Made by a program: the position numbers and the translations under genes | Assembly (NCBI RefSeq): GCF_004923205.2 | Contig: NZ_SELD02000006.1 | Location: forward strand, 186,001 to 250,000 | Direction: 5' to 3' | Origin: Paracoccus aeridis | GTDB taxonomy: Bacteria > Pseudomonadota > Alphaproteobacteria > Rhodobacterales > Rhodobacteraceae | DNA: 64,000 nucleotides | Shown here: positions 30,514-40,226 of the stretch, piece after piece | How positions within the stretch are numbered: position 1 is the stretch's first letter | Layout of the letters: each line of letters begins with the position of its first letter | The notes under the pieces: generated by a model | The model's database searches: none | The model's input: only the letters and a program-made list of their open reading frames with translations | Told to the model about the DNA's origin: nothing

Positions 30514-32660
30514 CAGCGCCAGGTCAGCCGCGCCTGCACGTCGCGGCCTTCGCCGTAGTTGCAGCCGAACGGGTTGCAGTTCGCGACATAGGCCTTGTCG
30601 GTGATGTTGGTGACGTTGAGGCTGCCCACCACGTTCCCGCGTTCGTAGGCCACGCCCGCGTCCACCAGCGTCTCGCCCTCGACCTCGACCGTGTTGCCGT
30701 CGTCGCCGAAGCGGTCGCCCACGTGGCGCAGGCCCACGCCCGCGTCGAAGCCGTTGTCCCAGGCCTTCTTGACCCACAGGCTCGCGTTGTGCAGCGGCAC
30801 GTTGACGACGCGGTTGCCGGCGAACGGGCCTTCCTTCACCTCGGTATCGTTGTAGCTGTAGGCGCCGCGCACCAGCCAGCCATGGCCGAGGTTGGCCGTC
30901 CCTTCCAGCTCGACGCTCCTCGACCAGACCTCGCCGATCTGGCTCAGCTGGCCAAGGCCGTCCGACACCGTCACGTCGGTCTGGCGCAGGTCGAAGACGG
31001 CGGCGGTGAAGTAGCCGTCGAAGGCGGCCGGCTGGTACTTCACCCCCAGCTCGACCTGCTTGCCGCGCGTCGGCTCCAGCGTGTTGCCGGCGTAGTCGCC
31101 GCCGATCTGGGCCTCGAACGAGGTGGCGTAGCTCGCATAGGGAACGAAGCCCTGCGCGGTCACGTAGGACAGGCCGACGCGCCCGGTGGTCGCGCTGTCG
31201 GTCCGGTCGGCGCTGTAGGCAGGCCCGTAGCGGTACAGCGTTCCGTCCTGTTCGACCCGGTCATGCCGCAGCGCGAGCGTCGAGCGCCAGTCGCCCCAGC
31301 TGATCTCATCCACGGCGTAAACGCCGACATGGCTGCGCGACAGGTCGTCGGCGGTGGTGAGCGGACCGCCCACGTCGGTCGTGGGGGTGCCGTAGTCCGG
31401 GTCGTCCACGCGGATCGGGTTCACGCCCTGGAAGGTGGTCGTGGTGTCGGTGTCATAGGCCAGCATGTCCACCCCGACGGTGACATCGTGGCTGGCCCCG
31501 CCCGCGTCGATCGTTCCCGACAGACGGGTGTCGAGGTTGACGGTCGCGTTGTCCTCGGCCTGGATGATCTTGCCGCGGTTGACGGTGACGCCGTCCGCCT
31601 CGAGCGCGCCGACGTAGAAGCCGACGTAGTCCCAGTCGAACTTCTGGTAGCGGAAGCCCTGCCGGAGCCGCCAGCCGTTGTCGAGATCGTGCCGCACCTC
31701 GATGCCCACGTTGGCCATGCGCCGGTCGCTCTCGTCGTCGGAGGGCTCGCCCACGTAGAACTCCCGCAGGTCCTCGGCGTCCACCAGCTCGGTCAGGGCG
31801 AAGGGCACGCGGGCCGGGCTGATCGGCGAATCGTCCTGGTAGGACAGCAGCACGTCGATCTGAGTCGCGTCGCTTACGTCATAGCGGAACGCGCCGGCGA
31901 AGTAGCCGCGCTCGTTCGTCAGCTCCTCGATCTGCTCGGCGGTCTGCTTTCCGACCCCGGTCAGGCGGTAGGCGAAGCGGTCCGAGACCTGCCGGTTCAC
32001 GTCGAAGAACACCTCGGCGTCGTCATGGCTGCCGAAGCCCGCGCCCGCTTCCGAGAAATCCTCCAACTGGGCGTGCTTCTGCACCTCGTTGATGACCCCG
32101 CCCGGCGCGCCCGAGCCGTAGAGCGCCGAAGACGGGCCGCGCAGCACCTCGACCCGCTCGATGCCGTAGAGCTCGTAGGCGGGGGCGCTGAACTTCCGCA
32201 TGTGGCGCAGGCCGTTGAGGAACTGCCCCTCGTCCGCGCCGAAGCCGCGCAGCAGCGGGCCGTCGAAGCGGGGGTCCGAGCCATAGGGCTCCGACAGCAC
32301 GCCCGCGCTGTATTTCAGCGCCTGGCTCAGCGTCTGCGCGCCCTGGTCGCGGATCTGGTCCACCGTCACGACCGACACCGACTGCGAGGTTTCCACGAGC
32401 GGGGTCGAGGATTTCGTCACCTGCGAGGTCGGCACGACATAGCCGCTGGTGGGCGCGGTCGGATCGGTCGAGGCGTTGGCGTCGATCACGACGGTGTCCA
32501 GCACGATCGTGTCGGCGGTGCCCGTCCCGTCCGCCGATGGTGCGGTCTGGCCCCAGGCGGCGGCGGTCAGGGCGATGATGCTGGCGCCGGCGAGCAGCGG
32601 GGCGCGGAAGGTTGCGGTCACGGACGGGATCCTTGTGCGTAAGCCGATGGTGGAAGGCAT
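30510..32660 (-). CDS. TonB-dependent ferric-siderophore receptor
   Basis: The 716-residue outer-membrane receptor starts with a signal peptide ending near AAWGQ. The plug domain contains STPLVETSQSVSVVTVDQIRDQGAQTL (its first 20 residues are the TonB-box-proximal region), YGIERVEVLRGPSSALYGSGAPGGVIN-type plug motif, and a C-terminal beta-barrel ending in the aromatic RLTWRW. It resembles the FhuA/FcuA hydroxamate branch. ATG 32660 is preferred over starts further upstream because it leads straight into the signal peptide. It heads the fhuD-fhuB-fhuC operon and faces exbB across a palindromic promoter region, so uptake and energy supply are probably co-regulated. Confidence 0.92.
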   Translation of the reverse strand: MPSTIGLRTRIPSVTATFRAPLLAGASIIALTAAAWGQTAPSADGTGTADTIVLDTVVIDANASTDPTAPTSGYVVPTSQVTKSSTPLVETSQSVSVVTVDQIRDQGAQTLSQALKYSAGVLSEPYGSDPRFDGPLLRGFGADEGQFLNGLRHMRKFSAPAYELYGIERVEVLRGPSSALYGSGAPGGVINEVQKHAQLEDFSEAGAGFGSHDDAEVFFDVNRQVSDRFAYRLTGVGKQTAEQIEELTNERGYFAGAFRYDVSDATQIDVLLSYQDDSPISPARVPFALTELVDAEDLREFYVGEPSDDESDRRMANVGIEVRHDLDNGWRLRQGFRYQKFDWDYVGFYVGALEADGVTVNRGKIIQAEDNATVNLDTRLSGTIDAGGASHDVTVGVDMLAYDTDTTTTFQGVNPIRVDDPDYGTPTTDVGGPLTTADDLSRSHVGVYAVDEISWGDWRSTLALRHDRVEQDGTLYRYGPAYSADRTDSATTGRVGLSYVTAQGFVPYASYATSFEAQIGGDYAGNTLEPTRGKQVELGVKYQPAAFDGYFTAAVFDLRQTDVTVSDGLGQLSQIGEVWSRSVELEGTANLGHGWLVRGAYSYNDTEVKEGPFAGNRVVNVPLHNASLWVKKAWDNGFDAGVGLRHVGDRFGDDGNTVEVEGETLVDAGVAYERGNVVGSLNVTNITDKAYVANCNPFGCNYGEGRDVQARLTWRW

Positions 32661-32700
32661 AACGGTATTGCACCGCCGTCTCTCGGCCCACGCCGCCCGT

Positions 32701-32723
32701 TTGTCAACGAGCATAGTTGACAA
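32701..32723. promoter_or_regulatory. Palindromic operator candidate between the siderophore receptor and exbB
   Basis: TTGTCAAC and GTTGACAA form a perfect inverted repeat with 8-base arms and a 7-base spacer (GAGCATA). Each arm contains TTGACA, a consensus -35 hexamer, one on each strand. It lies 40 bases from the receptor start and 83 bases from the exbB start. An iron-responsive repressor site is the obvious guess, but it does not match an Irr, RirA or Fur box that I can identify. Confidence 0.6.
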
Positions 32724-32806
32724 ATACTCTAGGCTACTGAAATGGAGATTCCAGCACCGCCGCGGCCCGCCCGCGGCGTCCCGTTCCCAGACTGCCGAGG
32801 CCCGTC

Positions 32807-33739
32807 ATGATCGCATCGCAAAGCCGCCGCCACGCCAGGGTCCGGACGCGCAAGCCGGGGCTTCTTCCCGCCGCGGCGCTGGCCCTTGCGCTGCTGTCGG
32901 GCGCGGCGCTGGCGCAGTCGGCCCCCGACGCAGCCGAGCCCCCGGCGGCGGTCGGCACGGCCACGGCCCCGGCCCCGGCGGTCGGCACGGCCCCGGCGGC
33001 CCCGGTTCCCGCCACCCCATTCGTCGCCCCGGCCATCGCGGGCGCCGTCCCGGCCGGCACCCTGCCCCACGACCTGTCGCCCCTCGGCATGTACCGGCAG
33101 GCGGACATCGTGGTGAAGGCGGTGATGCTGGGCCTCGCCTTCGCGTCGGTGCTGACCTGGACCGTGCTGGTCATCAAGCTGGTCGAGTATCTCGGCGGCA
33201 TGGCCTCGATCACCCGCGGCGCCGGGCGGATCGAGGCGGCGGACAGCCTGCGCGGCGCGCTGGCGCAGGCGAACGGCCGCGGCCCCGACGCGCGGATGCT
33301 GCGGGCGGCGGCGCGCGAGCTGAACCGGTCCGGCCCCGAGCTTTCGCACGCGGGCATCCAGGAACGGATCGGGTCCGAGCTGGGCCAGATCCAGGCCCGC
33401 GCGGTGCGGCAGATGAACCGCGGCACCGGCATCCTCGCCACGATCGGGTCGACCGCGCCCTTCGTCGGGCTGTTCGGGACCGTCTGGGGCATCATGAACA
33501 GCTTCATCGGCATTTCCGAGGCGCAGACGACCAACCTCGCCGTCGTCGCCCCCGGCATCGCCGAGGCGCTGCTGGCGACCGCGATCGGCCTTGTCGCGGC
33601 GATCCCGGCGGTCGTCATCTACAACGTGTTCGCGCGCGCCTCGGGCGGCTACCGCCTGCGCCTGACCGAGGCCGCGGCGGGCGTCGAGCGGCTGGTGTCG
33701 CGCGATCTCGACCGGCGCGCGGCCGGGATAGCGGTCTGA
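32807..33739 (+). CDS. exbB: TonB-system energizer, ExbB
   Basis: The 310-residue ExbB has a signal-like N-terminus (cleavage near GAALAQS), an Ala/Pro-rich periplasmic extension to about residue 90, and three membrane segments. The MotA/TolQ/ExbB core includes [28 protein letters not shown] and [23 protein letters not shown] sequence. It forms the proton-driven complex with ExbD and TonB that energises outer-membrane receptors. It is longer than E. coli ExbB (244 residues) because of the N-terminal extension, as in many alphaproteobacterial forms. It begins the exbB-exbD-tonB-SIP operon, divergent from the receptor. Confidence 0.94.
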   Translation: MIASQSRRHARVRTRKPGLLPAAALALALLSGAALAQSAPDAAEPPAAVGTATAPAPAVGTAPAAPVPATPFVAPAIAGAVPAGTLPHDLSPLGMYRQADIVVKAVMLGLAFASVLTWTVLVIKLVEYLGGMASITRGAGRIEAADSLRGALAQANGRGPDARMLRAAARELNRSGPELSHAGIQERIGSELGQIQARAVRQMNRGTGILATIGSTAPFVGLFGTVWGIMNSFIGISEAQTTNLAVVAPGIAEALLATAIGLVAAIPAVVIYNVFARASGGYRLRLTEAAAGVERLVSRDLDRRAAGIAV

Positions 33740-33740
33740 C

Positions 33741-34280
33741 ATGGCCGGCGGCATCCGCGACACCGGCGACGACGAGCTGGCCGAGAACCACGAGATCAAC
33801 GTCACGCCCTTCATCGACGTGATGCTGGTGCTGCTCATCATCTTCATGGTGGCGGCGCCGCTCGCGACGGTGGACGTGAACGTGGACCTGCCCGTGTCGA
33901 ATGCGCCCGCGTCCGGGCGTCCGGACACGCCCCTGTGGCTGACGGTCGGCGCGGATGGCGGGCTGTCGCTGGGCAACGATCCCGTGACGCGCGAACTGCT
34001 GCCGGCGGCGCTGCAGGCCGCGACCGGGGGTGATACCGAGCAGCGCATCTTCCTGCGCGCCGACCAGTCGGTCGCCTATGGCGAGCTGATGACGGTGATG
34101 AACGGCCTGCGCGACGCGGGCTACCTGAAGATCGCGCTGGTCGGGCTGGACCGCGTCAGCGCGCCGCCGTCGGCGCTTGCGCCTGCTGCTGGTGCGCCTG
34201 CGGCTGGCGTGCTTGCCGTTGATGCTGCCGATGCGAATGCGACGGCCGCCGCCCCGGTCGCGGCGGCGCCGGTGCAATGA
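33741..34280 (+). CDS. exbD: TonB-system proton channel subunit ExbD
   Basis: The 179-residue ExbD has a short cytoplasmic N-terminus ([20 protein letters not shown]) with the proton-binding Asp in the single membrane helix, then a periplasmic domain ending in the conserved [11 protein letters not shown]. After this the protein carries an extra 30-residue Ala/Pro-rich tail not found in E. coli ExbD (141 residues). It starts 1 base after the exbB stop and overlaps tonB by four bases (ATGA). Its role is proton-motive-force transduction to TonB. Confidence 0.93.
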   Translation: MAGGIRDTGDDELAENHEINVTPFIDVMLVLLIIFMVAAPLATVDVNVDLPVSNAPASGRPDTPLWLTVGADGGLSLGNDPVTRELLPAALQAATGGDTEQRIFLRADQSVAYGELMTVMNGLRDAGYLKIALVGLDRVSAPPSALAPAAGAPAAGVLAVDAADANATAAAPVAAAPVQ

Positions 34281-35359
34281 CGCGGACCGGCCTTCGATTC
34301 GGGCGGGGCCTTCTGTGGACCTCGATCGGCGCGCTGGTGCTGTCGGCTCATGTCGCGCTGGGGGCCTGGGCGATGCGCCGCCCCACCCCCGTGCTCGAGG
34401 CGCCGCCCGACGCGATCATGATCGAACTCGCGCCCGCACCGGCCGCCACGCCGGCGCCACCCGCCACGGAGGTCGCGCCCGCGCCCCAGCCTGATCAGCA
34501 GCCCGAGCCGGCAGCCGAACCGGCGGCGGAGCCGGAGCCCGCAGAGCCGGCGGTGGAGCCCGAGCCGGAACCTCTGCCCGAACCCGAGCCTCAGCCGGAA
34601 CCCGAGCCGCAGCCTGAACCCGAGCCTGAGCCCCTGCCGGAGCCCGAGCCCCTGCCCGAACCGGAGCCGCAGCCGCCGGTCGAGCCCGTGCCGGTCCCCG
34701 ACTTCGTGGCCCCGCCCGTGGTCCCGCTGCCGCCCCCGGATTTCGCGAGCCTCGTGCCCCCGGCGCCGCCGGAACCCGAGCCCGAGCCCTTGCCGGACTT
34801 CGTGCCGCCGCCGACAGCGACGCTGCCGCCGCCCGACTTCGCGGAACTGGAACCCGCGATCGTCCCCCCGCCGCGCCGCAAGCCCACCCCGCCCCCGCGT
34901 GTCGTCGAGCAGGAGCCTCGGCAAGAACCCGAGCAGCCGCGCCGCGAGCGCGCCCGCCGCGAAGAGCCGCGCGACACCCCGCGCGAACCCCGCCGCGAAC
35001 CCAGCCGGGAGCCCGCGCGCGAGGCGCAGCCGTCGGGCAGCCGCGCGGCCGCGCAGCCCCGCGCGGCGCAGGGCGCGTCGCGGCAGGCCGGCGCCAACTG
35101 GCAGGGCCAGGTGCAGGGGCGGGTCGCATCGCACATGCGCCGGGCCCGGCTGAACGGCGCCGGCGGCACGCTGCGCGCCACCGTGAAGGTGACCGTCTCG
35201 GCCAATGGCGGCGCGTCCGCGCAGCTCGTTTCGGGCACGGGCGACGCGCGCATCGACGCCATCCTCGCGCGGCAGGCCGCGCGCATGCCACGCCTTCCCG
35301 CCCCACCCGACGGCCGTCCCAAGACGCTGACCGTCCCCATCGCAGTCGAGGTCCGATGA
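34277..35359 (+). CDS. tonB: TonB energy-transducing protein with long Pro/Glu repeat
   Basis: The 360-residue TonB has one N-terminal membrane segment (about residues 13-35), a very long Pro/Glu-rich spacer (about residues 75-200, dominated by [10 protein letters not shown] and PLPEPEP units), and a second, Arg/Glu/Pro-rich region (about 215-255). The C-terminal TonB domain follows, with [17 protein letters not shown] and [18 protein letters not shown]. The spacer lets TonB span the periplasm to contact the receptor plug. It overlaps exbD and the siderophore-interacting protein gene by four bases each. E. coli TonB is 239 residues, so the spacer here is clearly expanded. Confidence 0.92.
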   Translation: MTRTGLRFGRGLLWTSIGALVLSAHVALGAWAMRRPTPVLEAPPDAIMIELAPAPAATPAPPATEVAPAPQPDQQPEPAAEPAAEPEPAEPAVEPEPEPLPEPEPQPEPEPQPEPEPEPLPEPEPLPEPEPQPPVEPVPVPDFVAPPVVPLPPPDFASLVPPAPPEPEPEPLPDFVPPPTATLPPPDFAELEPAIVPPPRRKPTPPPRVVEQEPRQEPEQPRRERARREEPRDTPREPRREPSREPAREAQPSGSRAAAQPRAAQGASRQAGANWQGQVQGRVASHMRRARLNGAGGTLRATVKVTVSANGGASAQLVSGTGDARIDAILARQAARMPRLPAPPDGRPKTLTVPIAVEVR

Positions 35360-36348
35360 GCATTTCCCCCCTTGCCGGCGCGTCGGGCCGGATCGAAACG
35401 GGCGCAGGCGCCGCGGCAGCCGTGATACGGGCGCGCGCCGCCGAATGGGACGCGCCGCTGGTCGAGGACGACACCCGGCTGACGCTGCATCTCTGGGGGT
35501 GCGAGCTGCGCCTGATCCCCGACAATCCCGGCGCGCGGGTGGAGATCACGGGGGCCGAGCGGCGGCTGGTGCTGACGCTGCAGGACAGCGCGACGCAGAT
35601 GCTGGCCGACGAGGGCGTGACGGTCGCGTGGGACAGCGTCGCGGTGGGCGCGCTCGCCCCCGGCCTTGCGCTGATGCGGGTGGTGTCGGCAAGGCCGGTC
35701 ACGCCCGGCTATGTCCGGGTCCGCCTGACCGGGCCGGAGGCCGCGCGCTTCGCCCTCGGCAGCCTGCATTTCCGTCTGCTGCTGCCGCCGAAGGGCCGCG
35801 CGCCGGTCTGGCCGCGCATCGCCGAAAGCGGGCGCGCGGTGTGGCCCGCGGGCGATGACGCGCTGCACCGGCCCGTCTATACCGTCACCGACCAGCAGGA
35901 CGACTGGCTGGAGTTCGACATCTTCCGCCACGAGGGCAGCCCGACCTGCGACTGGGCGGACCGCGTCGAACCCGGCGCCGAGGTCGGCATCATCGGCCCG
36001 GGCGGCGGCTGGTGCCCCGACGCGCACCGGCTGGACTGCTTCGGCGACGAGACCGCGCTGCCGGCGATCGCGCGGATGCTGGGGCTCGCGCAAGGATCGG
36101 TCCGGGCCTGGGTCCGCGCCTCGGCCGACGACCTGGGGCCGCTCGCGCTCGATCCCCGCGTGACGCGCTGCGACGACCTGCTGGACGCGCTCGGCGCGAT
36201 CGAACCGGACGAGGACTGCCACGTCTGGTTCGCCGCGCGCGACGACCTCGCGCGGGCGGCGCGGCGCCGCCTGCTGGACCGCGGCCTGCCCAAGACCGCC
36301 TTCACCGCCGCCGCCTACTGGAGCAGGAGCGCCGGCCCGGCCGGATAG
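35356..36348 (+). CDS. Siderophore-interacting protein (ViuB/YqjH-like ferric reductase)
   Basis: The 330-residue protein has an N-terminal DUF2218-like region (about residues 1-95) followed by a ferredoxin-reductase-like SIP domain. The FAD-binding motif RPVYTVTDQ is near residue 173, followed by [18 protein letters not shown] and IIGPGGGW, which are family signatures. It releases iron from imported ferric siderophores by reduction in the cytoplasm, completing the pathway from receptor through FhuDBC. It is the last gene of the exbB-exbD-tonB operon, sharing ATGA with tonB. The 129 bases after it contain no obvious terminator. Confidence 0.9.
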   Translation: MSISPLAGASGRIETGAGAAAAVIRARAAEWDAPLVEDDTRLTLHLWGCELRLIPDNPGARVEITGAERRLVLTLQDSATQMLADEGVTVAWDSVAVGALAPGLALMRVVSARPVTPGYVRVRLTGPEAARFALGSLHFRLLLPPKGRAPVWPRIAESGRAVWPAGDDALHRPVYTVTDQQDDWLEFDIFRHEGSPTCDWADRVEPGAEVGIIGPGGGWCPDAHRLDCFGDETALPAIARMLGLAQGSVRAWVRASADDLGPLALDPRVTRCDDLLDALGAIEPDEDCHVWFAARDDLARAARRRLLDRGLPKTAFTAAAYWSRSAGPAG

Positions 36349-36477
36349 GGCGGCATCACCCGCGCGCGGCACCGCCGGCCGATCCCCGCACATCGTCGTC
36401 AGACCGTCATCCAGACGATTGCCGTGGATGGATGCTTCGGCTACGCCATGTCTGCTGTCTTGCCCGGGGTCTTTTTC

Positions 36478-38055
36478 GTGAAACGTCGCATCTTCGTCGG
36501 CTCCATAGCCGCCACGCTCGGCTCGACCGTGCTCGGCCCCACCCCGTTCGGCGCAAGCCGCCTTCACGCGCAGACCGCCCCCGCCCCTGCCCCCGCCGCC
36601 GTCCCGGCGACCCCGCCGCGGCCCTTCGGGTTCGACGACGTCGTGGCGATGGCGGTCGGGCTGGCGCAGGCCGACTATCAGAAGCCGACCTCGACGCTGA
36701 CCGCGCCCTTCGCGGATCTCGGCTACGACTCCTATCGCGGCATCCGCTTCCGCCGCGAGGCGGACCCGTTCGGCGCCGTTCGCGGCTGGGGCCTGGACCT
36801 GCTGCCGCCGGGGATGCTGTATTCCGAGCCGGTGCGGATCAACATGGTCGACAACGGCGTCGTGCGGCCCCTGCCCTTCGATCCGGGCGTGTTCACCTTC
36901 GACGCGATCTCGTTCCCGCCCGACGCGGCGCAGCTGCCGCCGGGCGACATGAGCTGGTCGGGCTTCCGCCTGCGCGCGCCGCTGAACCGGCCCGACGTGC
37001 TGGACGAGCTGGCCGTCTGGCAGGGCGCCAGCTATTTCCGCGTGCTGGGGCGCGGCAACCACTACGGCATTTCCTGCCGCGGCCTTGCGCTGGGCACCGG
37101 CAGCGCGGCGGGCGAGGAATTCCCGTCCTTCCGCGAGTTCTGGATCGAGCAGCCCGACCTCGACGCGGGCAGCGTCACGATCTGGGCGCTGCTGGACAGC
37201 CCCTCGGTCGCGGGCGCCTACCAGTTCGTGGTGACGCCGGGTGAAAACACCCGCGTCCGCACCCGGGTCGCGCTGGTCCCCCGCCGCGCGCTGGAGGACG
37301 TGGGGATCGCGCCCCTGACCTCGATGTACTGGTTCGGGCCGTCGGACGGCGACGTTCCCGACGACTACCGCCCGGCCGTCCACGACAGCGACGGGCTGCA
37401 GATGATGACGGGCGACGGCAGCCGGCTGTGGCGGGCCCTGAACAACCCGCCCACCCTGCAGCTCTCGGCTTTCATGGACGAGGACCCGCAGGGCTTCGGC
37501 CTGATGCAGCGCGACCGCGAGTTCGCCAACTACGAGGACGCGGGCGCCTTTTACGAACGCCGCCCCTCGGCCTGGATCAGCCCGCACACCAACTGGGGCG
37601 AAGGCGCCGTCATGCTGGTCGAGATCCCGGTCGAGAGCGAGTTCCACGACAACATCGTGTCGTTCTGGAAACCCGCGCAGCCCCTCGCCCCCGGCACCCG
37701 GGTCGAGTTCGGCTACGACGCGCATCTGGGATCGACCCCCGGCGATGTCGGGCCGTACGCCCTCGTGCGCGAGACGCTGTCGGGCCGGTCGATCAACAAC
37801 GCCGACGCGCGGACCTTCAACATCGACTTCGACAACGCGCTGTTCACGCCGGGCACCCTGCCCCAGGCGTCGGTGACGGCCAGCGCCGGGCGGATCGTCT
37901 ATCCCTACGTCACCCACCTGCTCGACCAGGGGCTGATGCGGCTGTCGTTCGAGTTCTTCCCCCAGGGAGCCGAGCTGGTCGAACTGCAGGCGCGGCTGGA
38001 ATCCGAGGCCGGACCGCTGTCGGAGACCTGGATGTACCGCTGGGTCCGCGAGTGA
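36478..38055 (+). CDS. opgG: Periplasmic glucan biosynthesis protein OpgG/OpgD
   Basis: The 525-residue protein belongs to the MdoG/OpgG family needed for osmoregulated periplasmic glucan synthesis. It starts KRRIFVGSIAATLGSTVLG after a GTG; the twin arginines and hydrophobic stretch suggest a Tat or Sec signal cleaved near LHAQT. Family sequence includes YDSYRGIRFRRE, FREFWIEQP, SMYWFGPSD and the Trp-rich YERRPSAWISPHTNWGEGAVMLVEIP. GTG 36478 is preferred; in-frame ATGs at 36448 and 36424 would place residues before the signal. It is followed with a four-base overlap by opgH and then opgC. Confidence 0.92.
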   Translation: MKRRIFVGSIAATLGSTVLGPTPFGASRLHAQTAPAPAPAAVPATPPRPFGFDDVVAMAVGLAQADYQKPTSTLTAPFADLGYDSYRGIRFRREADPFGAVRGWGLDLLPPGMLYSEPVRINMVDNGVVRPLPFDPGVFTFDAISFPPDAAQLPPGDMSWSGFRLRAPLNRPDVLDELAVWQGASYFRVLGRGNHYGISCRGLALGTGSAAGEEFPSFREFWIEQPDLDAGSVTIWALLDSPSVAGAYQFVVTPGENTRVRTRVALVPRRALEDVGIAPLTSMYWFGPSDGDVPDDYRPAVHDSDGLQMMTGDGSRLWRALNNPPTLQLSAFMDEDPQGFGLMQRDREFANYEDAGAFYERRPSAWISPHTNWGEGAVMLVEIPVESEFHDNIVSFWKPAQPLAPGTRVEFGYDAHLGSTPGDVGPYALVRETLSGRSINNADARTFNIDFDNALFTPGTLPQASVTASAGRIVYPYVTHLLDQGLMRLSFEFFPQGAELVELQARLESEAGPLSETWMYRWVRE

Positions 38056-40226
38056 CGGCGGAGGGCACGCTTCCCCGGAGCGGCAGCCCCGCGCCGGGTT
38101 CCGATCTCCCCGCCCCCGGCACGGGCGGCGGCATGGCCGCGCCGCCCAGCGCGGCCATGCCGGTCCATGCGGGCGGCGGGCCGACGCCGCCCGAAGCGCC
38201 GCTCGACATGCCGACGCAGGATTTCCGCGCAGCCCCGCCGCGCGGCCCCGCAAGGCTGCGCCCCACGCGCGAGGTGGTGCTGGCGCGGATCATCGCCTTC
38301 GGGGGCGGCGCGCTGATCACGGCGCTGGGGTTCTGGCAGATGTGGCTGGTGCTCAGCGGCTCGCTGCAGGCGCTGCAATACGTGCTGCTGGTCCTGTTCT
38401 CGATCACCTTCGGATGGGTCGGGTTCAGCTTCTGTTCCGTTGTGGCCGGGTTGTGCGCGAAGCTGCCGCGCACCCCCGCCGACCCCGGCAACGCCCGGAT
38501 CGCGCTCGTGATGCCCGTCTACCACGAGGACGCGTCGGCCAGCCTGTCGCTGCTCGCCGCGCTCGCCGACGAGCTTGAGGCGGAGGGGCTGGCCGGCCGG
38601 GCCGAGATCTTCATCCTGTCCGACAGCCGCGAACCCGACGCCTTCGTGGCAGAGACGCTGGCCGTGTCGCAGATGCGGGAAACCTGCCCGATCCCGGTCT
38701 GGTACCGCCGCCGCACCGACAATTCGGGGCGCAAGGCGGGCAACGTGGCCGAGTTCGTGCGCCGCTGGGGCGGGCGCTACGACCAGATGGTCGTGCTCGA
38801 TGCCGACAGCGTCATGTCGGGCCGCGTGATCGCCGAGATGAGCGCGCGGATGGCCGCGGACCCTGCGCTGGCGCTGATCCAGACCATCCCGGTGCTGGTC
38901 GGCGGGCAGACGATCTACGCCCGCGTCGTGCAGTTCGCGAGCCGCGTCTACGGCCCCGCCGTGGGCCGCGGCGTCGCCGCATGGTCGGGCGACAACGGCA
39001 ACTTCTGGGGCCACAACGCCATGATCCGGGTCGAGGCGTTCGCTCGCTGCTGCGGCCTGCCCGACCTGCCCGGAAAACCGCCGTTCGGCGGCACGATCAT
39101 GTCGCACGACTTCGTCGAAGCGGCGCTGCTGCGGCGCGCGGGCTGGAAGGTCCGGCTCGACTGGGACCTGCGCGCGAGCTACGAAGGGTGCCCGCCGACG
39201 CTTCTCGACATGGCCGTGCGCGAACGCCGCTGGGCGCAGGGGAACCTGCAGCACCTGCGCGTGATCGGTGCGCGCGGCTTCACCTGGGTCAGCCGCGCGC
39301 ATTTCGTGATCGGCGTCCTCAGCTTCGTCATGAGCCCCATCTGGCTCGCGATGATCGTCGTGGGCCTTGCGCTGACCGCGCACGCGATCCTCGTGACGCC
39401 GGAGTACTTTCCGCAGACCTACCAGATGTTCCCGACCTGGCCGACCTTCGATCCCACCCGGATGAAGTGGCTGTTCGCGGCGGCCGTCGCGCTGCTGCTG
39501 CTGCCCAAGGTCTTCGCCGTCCTGCGCGCCCGCGGCCGCCCGCTGGAAGCGGCGTCCGGCGGCATGGGCCGGCTCGCCGCCGGCGCGATGTTCGAGTTCG
39601 TGCTGTCCACCCTGATCGCGCCCGTGGCCATGCTGATCCAGTCGCGTCAGATCTTCGACATCCTGCGCGGCCGCAACTCGGGCTGGGAAAGCCAGGTCCG
39701 CAAGGGCGCGATGCCGTCGTGGCAGGTCGTGTGGTCGCGCCACTGGGTCCACGTCTTCTGGGGCGTCGTGGTGCTGGCGCTGATCTGGTATCTGTCGCCC
39801 GGGCAGCTGATCTGGCTGCTGCCGATCCTTGCCGGGCTGATCCTGTCGCCTCTCGTGTCGCGGCTGACCGCGTCGTCGGTGCTGGGCCGCTGGGCGCGGA
39901 TGGCGGGGCTGCTGGTCACGCCCGAGGAACGCCGGACGCCCGCCGTCCTCACCGCGTCCCTCGCGCATGCACGCCAGCTCCGCACGCCCGACGACCCGGC
40001 CGAGCGGCTGGGGAGCGATGACGCCCTGCGGGCGTCCCACGCAGTCCTGCTGCCGCCGCCGGTCGACGCGCCCGCGGCCACGCGCCTGCCCGCCATCGCC
40101 GCGGGCGCCAAGATCGCCGTCGCATCCACCCGGTCCGAGGCGCTGGCCTTCCTCGACCCGGCCGAGCGGCTCGCGCTGTTTTCCGAGCCCGAGCTTCTCG
40201 ACCGCTGGGCCGCGCTGCCGCGATGA
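38052..40226 (+). CDS. opgH: Glucans biosynthesis glucosyltransferase OpgH
   Basis: This 724-residue processive GT2 enzyme polymerises UDP-glucose into the beta-glucan backbone at the inner membrane. The GT2 domain shows ALVMPVYHEDAS, FILSDSREPDA, VLDADSVMSGR and the acceptor motif RERRWAQGNLQHLR (Q/RxxRW). Two membrane segments precede it and about six follow. The N-terminal 75 residues are Pro/Gly-rich. The GTG start at 38052 overlaps the opgG stop by four bases, and its stop overlaps opgC likewise. E. coli OpgH (847 residues) is longer at both ends. Dependence on osmolarity is known for the family, not seen here. Confidence 0.93.
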   Translation: MTAEGTLPRSGSPAPGSDLPAPGTGGGMAAPPSAAMPVHAGGGPTPPEAPLDMPTQDFRAAPPRGPARLRPTREVVLARIIAFGGGALITALGFWQMWLVLSGSLQALQYVLLVLFSITFGWVGFSFCSVVAGLCAKLPRTPADPGNARIALVMPVYHEDASASLSLLAALADELEAEGLAGRAEIFILSDSREPDAFVAETLAVSQMRETCPIPVWYRRRTDNSGRKAGNVAEFVRRWGGRYDQMVVLDADSVMSGRVIAEMSARMAADPALALIQTIPVLVGGQTIYARVVQFASRVYGPAVGRGVAAWSGDNGNFWGHNAMIRVEAFARCCGLPDLPGKPPFGGTIMSHDFVEAALLRRAGWKVRLDWDLRASYEGCPPTLLDMAVRERRWAQGNLQHLRVIGARGFTWVSRAHFVIGVLSFVMSPIWLAMIVVGLALTAHAILVTPEYFPQTYQMFPTWPTFDPTRMKWLFAAAVALLLLPKVFAVLRARGRPLEAASGGMGRLAAGAMFEFVLSTLIAPVAMLIQSRQIFDILRGRNSGWESQVRKGAMPSWQVVWSRHWVHVFWGVVVLALIWYLSPGQLIWLLPILAGLILSPLVSRLTASSVLGRWARMAGLLVTPEERRTPAVLTASLAHARQLRTPDDPAERLGSDDALRASHAVLLPPPVDAPAATRLPAIAAGAKIAVASTRSEALAFLDPAERLALFSEPELLDRWAALPR

